From an uncultured Ruminococcus sp. (GTDB taxonomy: Bacteria > Bacillota > Clostridia > Oscillospirales > Ruminococcaceae), in the NCBI GenBank assembly GCA_946544695.1, contig CAMNMO010000106.1, positions 1-8,526 on the forward strand: 8,526 nt of DNA, written 5' to 3'. The notes beneath the pieces are model-generated. The model saw only the letters and a program-made list of their open reading frames with translations, did no database searches and was not told where the DNA came from. A program made the translations under genes and the position numbers. Shown here piece after piece: positions 5,844 to 8,526 of this stretch. The number at the start of each line of letters is the position of its first letter. The stretch's first letter is position 1.

Positions 5844-7211
5844 ATGTCAACTATATGTGCAATTTCTACCCCCGTTGCTGAGGGCGGTATATCTGTTATA
5901 AGGATAAGCGGCGAGAATGCCGTCAACATCGCAGAAAAAGTGTTCAGACCCTTTACCTGTGAAAGCGTGGGCAGCATGGCGGGCTACACCTGCGCCTACG
6001 GTCAGATACATGACGGGGACAAGACCGTTGATGACGGCGTGCTTACTGTGTTCAAAGCACCCCATTCCTATACGGGCGAGGACGTCTGTGAGATATCATG
6101 TCACGGCGGTATATACGTTACAAAGCGTGTGCTGAGACTCTGCCTTGACAACGGCTGCGAAGCTGCGCAGGCAGGCGAGTTCACCAAAAGGGCGATGCTG
6201 AACGGCAAGCTTTCACTGACACAGGCTGAGGCTGTTATGGATACCATCTCGGCACAGGGAGAATATGCACTGGCATCTGCCAACCTGACAAGGCAGGGAA
6301 GTCTGTTCGGACGGATAGACAAGGTCACAAAGGAACTTGTCAAGCTGCTTGGCGAACTGGCAGCGTGGGTGGATTATCCCGAGGAAGACCTGCCTGCGGT
6401 TGAAGAAAGCGCATTGCGGAAAAGTCTGCAAGACGCACTTTCCGTAACAGGCAGACTGCTTGCTGACTGCGACAACGGAATGCTTATAAAAAACGGCATA
6501 GATACGGTGATAGCAGGCAAGCCGAATGTGGGCAAAAGCACGCTGATGAACCTGCTGCTTGGGTATGACCGTTCGATAGTTACCGACATTGCAGGCACCA
6601 CAAGGGACGTTATCGAGGAAAGCGCACGGCTTGGCGAACTGGTATTCAGGCTTTCAGACACGGCGGGCATTCGTGGCACTGAGGACAGGGTAGAGAAGAT
6701 AGGCGTGGAACTGGCAGAAAAGCGTCTTGAGGAATGCATGTTCATCATAGCGGTGTTTGACACCTCTGCTGCCCCCGATGATGACGACAAGGCACTGCTT
6801 GAAAAGGTGAAGTCACTTGGCAAGCGCACGCTGATAGTTCTCAACAAGTCCGACCTTGAAAGTGCGGCTGACGAGGGATTTTTCAAAGGATACTGCGAGA
6901 ATATAGTCTATATATCGGCTAAGGACCCCGACGACCGCAGCAAGATACAGGCGGCTGCCGAAAAGATATTCACCCCTGAGAACTATGATGCCGACAGCAC
7001 CATATTCGCAAATGAACGGCAGAGGGGCTGCCTTGCGAAAGCACACCGTGACCTGACAGCAGCACTTGAAGCACTTGACATGGGCGAGACACTTGATGCT
7101 GTGACCGTCATGGTCGATTACGCCGCAGATTCACTGCTTGAACTGACAGGCGAGAAAGCCACCGAAGCTGTGGTCAGCGAGGTATTCTCGAAATTCTGTG
7201 TGGGAAAATAA
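5844..7211 (+). CDS. mnmE: tRNA modification GTPase MnmE (TrmE)
   Basis: This is the GTPase partner of MnmG in wobble-uridine modification (455 residues, full length). The N-terminal folate-binding domain (about 1-120) opens with DTICAIST-like MSTICAISTPVAEGGISVIR and contains YTGEDVCEISCHGG (76-89). A helical domain surrounds the G domain. All G motifs are intact: P-loop GKPNVGKST (225-233), GTTRD (251-255), DTAG (272-275) and NKSD (334-337). The protein ends with FCVGK, carrying the conserved catalytic-region cysteine (C452) of the family's FCIGK tail. It is the last gene of the operon, one base after the membrane-protein gene, and is followed by a strong terminator. The rsmG (gidB) gene, often linked to this pair, is not in the window. 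No missing or altered key residue is seen. Confidence 0.98.
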   Translation: MSTICAISTPVAEGGISVIRISGENAVNIAEKVFRPFTCESVGSMAGYTCAYGQIHDGDKTVDDGVLTVFKAPHSYTGEDVCEISCHGGIYVTKRVLRLCLDNGCEAAQAGEFTKRAMLNGKLSLTQAEAVMDTISAQGEYALASANLTRQGSLFGRIDKVTKELVKLLGELAAWVDYPEEDLPAVEESALRKSLQDALSVTGRLLADCDNGMLIKNGIDTVIAGKPNVGKSTLMNLLLGYDRSIVTDIAGTTRDVIEESARLGELVFRLSDTAGIRGTEDRVEKIGVELAEKRLEECMFIIAVFDTSAAPDDDDKALLEKVKSLGKRTLIVLNKSDLESAADEGFFKGYCENIVYISAKDPDDRSKIQAAAEKIFTPENYDADSTIFANERQRGCLAKAHRDLTAALEALDMGETLDAVTVMVDYAADSLLELTGEKATEAVVSEVFSKFCVGK

Positions 7212-7216
7212 AATAA

Positions 7217-7256
7217 GTCCGCAGGCGGCATTTTCCGTCTGCGGACTGTTTGTTTT
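7217..7256. terminator. Bidirectional terminator between mnmE and the esterase gene
   Basis: GTCCGCAGGCGG (7217-7228) pairs with CCGTCTGCGGAC (7235-7246): 12 bp with one G-U pair and a 6-base loop. TGTTTGTTTT follows on the plus strand, and on the minus strand the stem is followed by T-rich TTATTTTATTTT. It can serve both convergent genes. Confidence 0.9.
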
Positions 7257-7268
7257 ATAAGCTTGCGG

Positions 7269-8360
7269 TCATTCCCATATCTTGTCGCCCAAGCCCGAAA
7301 GATATGCCGTCAACTCGGTCGCCATCTCATACTGTTCGCTCATTCTCGGATGACCGGGGGTAGCCTTGCCGCTTCTTGTGAAGCAGAAATGCCTGATGTT
7401 TTCGTCATCAAGTTCGCAGGCTATCTCATCTATCGCCTTATCCCACTGAAGGTCGTGATTGAGGACTGTGAGTGTCAGCACAAAAAGTGCTTTTGGGTAC
7501 TTGCTGCGCAGGTCCCTGATGATGTCCTTGTACCTCTCCTTCCAGCGTGTGCGGAAAGCGGGGTCGTTGATATCGGGGTCACCGTCAGCTTCATTGTGCT
7601 GGTCGTTCTGACCAACTGCAAATATCACAACGTGCGGCACATACTCCGAGAGATCCCAGTCGGTATAGCCCTTTTCGCCCTCAGGGAAATAGAACAGCTT
7701 GTTATAAGCGGTCTCCATGCCGATGAAATTCGGGGCATGGTACCAGCCTGTGTTATCGAATATGGCGATGCCGCCCTGTGCGGTGTCGTTAAGTCTCGCA
7801 CCGAGATTTCTTGCGGTTATGGCAGCATAGCTGTACCATGCGTTGTCATAGCAGCCGTCATGACCCTCAGGGTCGTTATTTGCAGTGTACTCTACTGCTT
7901 CCACCACAGCACCTGCGGATACCGAGTCGCCGAAGCATTCCATGCGTCTTTCGGGAAGCACGGGTGCTGCCAGTATCTCAGCAGCCTCATCTACCACAAA
8001 GCCGAAAAACTTGAAATAATGTGAAGCGTCCTGACGCTTGAACAGCACTATCTCATGTTCGCCGTCATCAAGACCGTCAGCCAGCGGCACAAGGTATTCC
8101 TTTTCCCACTCATCAGGCGTGCCGAAATCAGCCCTGCCCTCTTTGCCGTCGATGATGAATCCCAGCGACATCTTGTTAAAGAACCTTTTGTTGAATATCG
8201 CAGCGCTTACAGAGGTACCCTTAAACCTCATGCGCACATTTGAACCTGCCCACACGAACACAGGTGCGGCAGTATCCGAAAAGTCTATCCTTCCCATAAA
8301 AGCCATGCTGCTTTCGGGTGAGACCAGCTTTTTCCCTTCAGGAATAATGATATCCTTCAT
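7269..8360 (-). CDS. CE2-type SGNH carbohydrate esterase (acetyl esterase)
   Basis: This encodes 363 residues from the preferred start at 8360; an upstream in-frame ATG at 8375 would overlap the ribosome binding site. An N-terminal beta-rich domain (about 1-125) precedes an SGNH-hydrolase domain, the CE2 arrangement. The nucleophile block is ECFGDSVSAG (141-150, Ser146), followed by a glycine block QGG (195-197), VGQND (249-253) and the histidine block TPGHPRM (His337). The Asp normally three residues before the His is Thr334, in keeping with the Ser-His dyad known for CE2 enzymes. DNAWYSYAAITARNLGA (172-188) is typical of the family. Known members remove O-acetyl groups from xylan and other plant polysaccharides. 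There is no signal peptide, so it probably acts inside the cell on imported oligosaccharides. The exact substrate is not known. It is a single-gene unit convergent with mnmE. Confidence 0.9.
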   Translation of the reverse strand: MKDIIIPEGKKLVSPESSMAFMGRIDFSDTAAPVFVWAGSNVRMRFKGTSVSAAIFNKRFFNKMSLGFIIDGKEGRADFGTPDEWEKEYLVPLADGLDDGEHEIVLFKRQDASHYFKFFGFVVDEAAEILAAPVLPERRMECFGDSVSAGAVVEAVEYTANNDPEGHDGCYDNAWYSYAAITARNLGARLNDTAQGGIAIFDNTGWYHAPNFIGMETAYNKLFYFPEGEKGYTDWDLSEYVPHVVIFAVGQNDQHNEADGDPDINDPAFRTRWKERYKDIIRDLRSKYPKALFVLTLTVLNHDLQWDKAIDEIACELDDENIRHFCFTRSGKATPGHPRMSEQYEMATELTAYLSGLGDKIWE

Positions 8361-8367
8361 AACCATA

Positions 8368-8373
8368 CCCTCC
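8368..8373 (-). promoter_or_regulatory. Ribosome binding site that sets the esterase start
   Basis: Read on the minus strand, GGAGGG (8373-8368) lies 7 bases before the ATG at 8360. The earlier in-frame ATGs fit worse: the one at 8375 overlaps this site and the one at 8366 is only 1 base away. The start at 8360 gives MKDIIIPEGKK. Confidence 0.75.
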
Positions 8374-8383
8374 ATTTACAATT

Positions 8384-8398
8384 TATAACAACATTATA
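8384..8398. promoter_or_regulatory. Small inverted repeat over the esterase -10 region
   Basis: TATAA (8384-8388) and TTATA (8394-8398) form an inverted repeat with a 5-base centre, covering the -10 box and the likely transcription start. This is where a repressor could bind, but short AT-rich palindromes arise by chance in promoters. Confidence 0.25.
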
Positions 8399-8421
8399 TA
8401 CTGTAAGGGCAGTTCTGTCAA
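8393..8421 (-). promoter_or_regulatory. Perfect-consensus promoter of the esterase
   Basis: Read on the minus strand, TTGACA (8421-8416), a 17-base spacer and TATAAT (8398-8393) match the sigma-A consensus at all 12 positions. Transcription should begin near 8386, leaving a leader of about 26 bases. Confidence 0.88.
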
Positions 8422-8435
8422 GATAAAATTTTTAA

Positions 8436-8526
8436 TGTGGTCATCCCGCTGACACACCACAATAAACAGCATTTCGGCGGGCATTATATTAAACGACATA
8501 GATTTTCTGACTTATCCCGACCACAC
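8436..8526 (+). repeat. Dispersed intergenic repeat, copy B (reaches window edge)
   Basis: This is the most complete copy. Its left half (8441-8470) matches copy A and its right half (8485-8521) matches copy C. Its ends form a 7-bp inverted repeat, TGTGGTC (8436-8442) and GACCACA (8519-8525). Inside, CCCGC (8445-8449) can pair with GCGGG (8477-8481), and TGTGGT can alternatively pair with ACCACA (8456-8461). It lies 15 bases upstream of the esterase -35 box. It may extend past 8526. Confidence 0.75.

Noticed and set aside
7263..8024. A 253-codon open frame on the plus strand opposite the esterase
   Set aside because: The minus strand encodes an intact esterase with all catalytic blocks, a ribosome binding site and a promoter. 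The plus frame begins just after the terminator and resembles no family I know.

Overview
The window looks like a chromosomal stretch from a low-GC Gram-positive anaerobe of the Clostridia, most likely a Ruminococcus or close relative. The evidence is: a DivIC-type division gene followed by an S1-domain gene, as in Firmicutes; strong AGGAGG-type ribosome binding sites; sigma-A-like promoters; and a CE2-type carbohydrate esterase typical of plant-fibre degraders. The genus is inferred from protein style and was not tested. Most of the content is housekeeping. I see no mobile element, phage, CRISPR array, rRNA or tRNA.

Layout. Positions 1-776 are a minus-strand block: divIC (207-776), then the first 16 codons of an S1 RNA-binding protein (1-49). 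The 287-bp gap at 777-1063 holds divergent promoters, one for divIC and one for serS. serS (1064-2353) has its own terminator (2365-2401). A new promoter (2421-2449) and a leader with a very stable hairpin (2472-2503) precede mnmG (2602-4464). Then come a DUF2262-like gene (4477-5016), a single-pass membrane protein (5213-5842) and mnmE (5844-7211), all on the plus strand with no strong terminator between them. A bidirectional terminator (7217-7256) separates mnmE from the convergent minus-strand CE2-type esterase (7269-8360), which has a perfect-consensus promoter (8393-8421).

How the genes work together. MnmE and MnmG form one complex that modifies the wobble uridine of several tRNAs, so the 2.4-7.2 kb block looks like a tRNA-modification operon, but in the order mnmG-X-Y-mnmE with two uncharacterised genes between the partners. 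SerRS is also a translation gene but has its own promoter and terminator. DivIC and the S1 protein belong to cell division and RNA metabolism. The esterase is an independent carbohydrate gene.

The least expected signal is a dispersed intergenic repeat. Recognisable copies lie at about 157-224 (minus orientation), 5055-5125 (plus) and 8436-8526 (plus, cut by the window edge). One copy sits inside the mnmG-mnmE operon, one abuts the 3' end of divIC, and one lies just upstream of the esterase promoter. Five protein starts were decided by ribosome binding sites; for the membrane protein, mnmE and the esterase this gives a start downstream of the first in-frame ATG.
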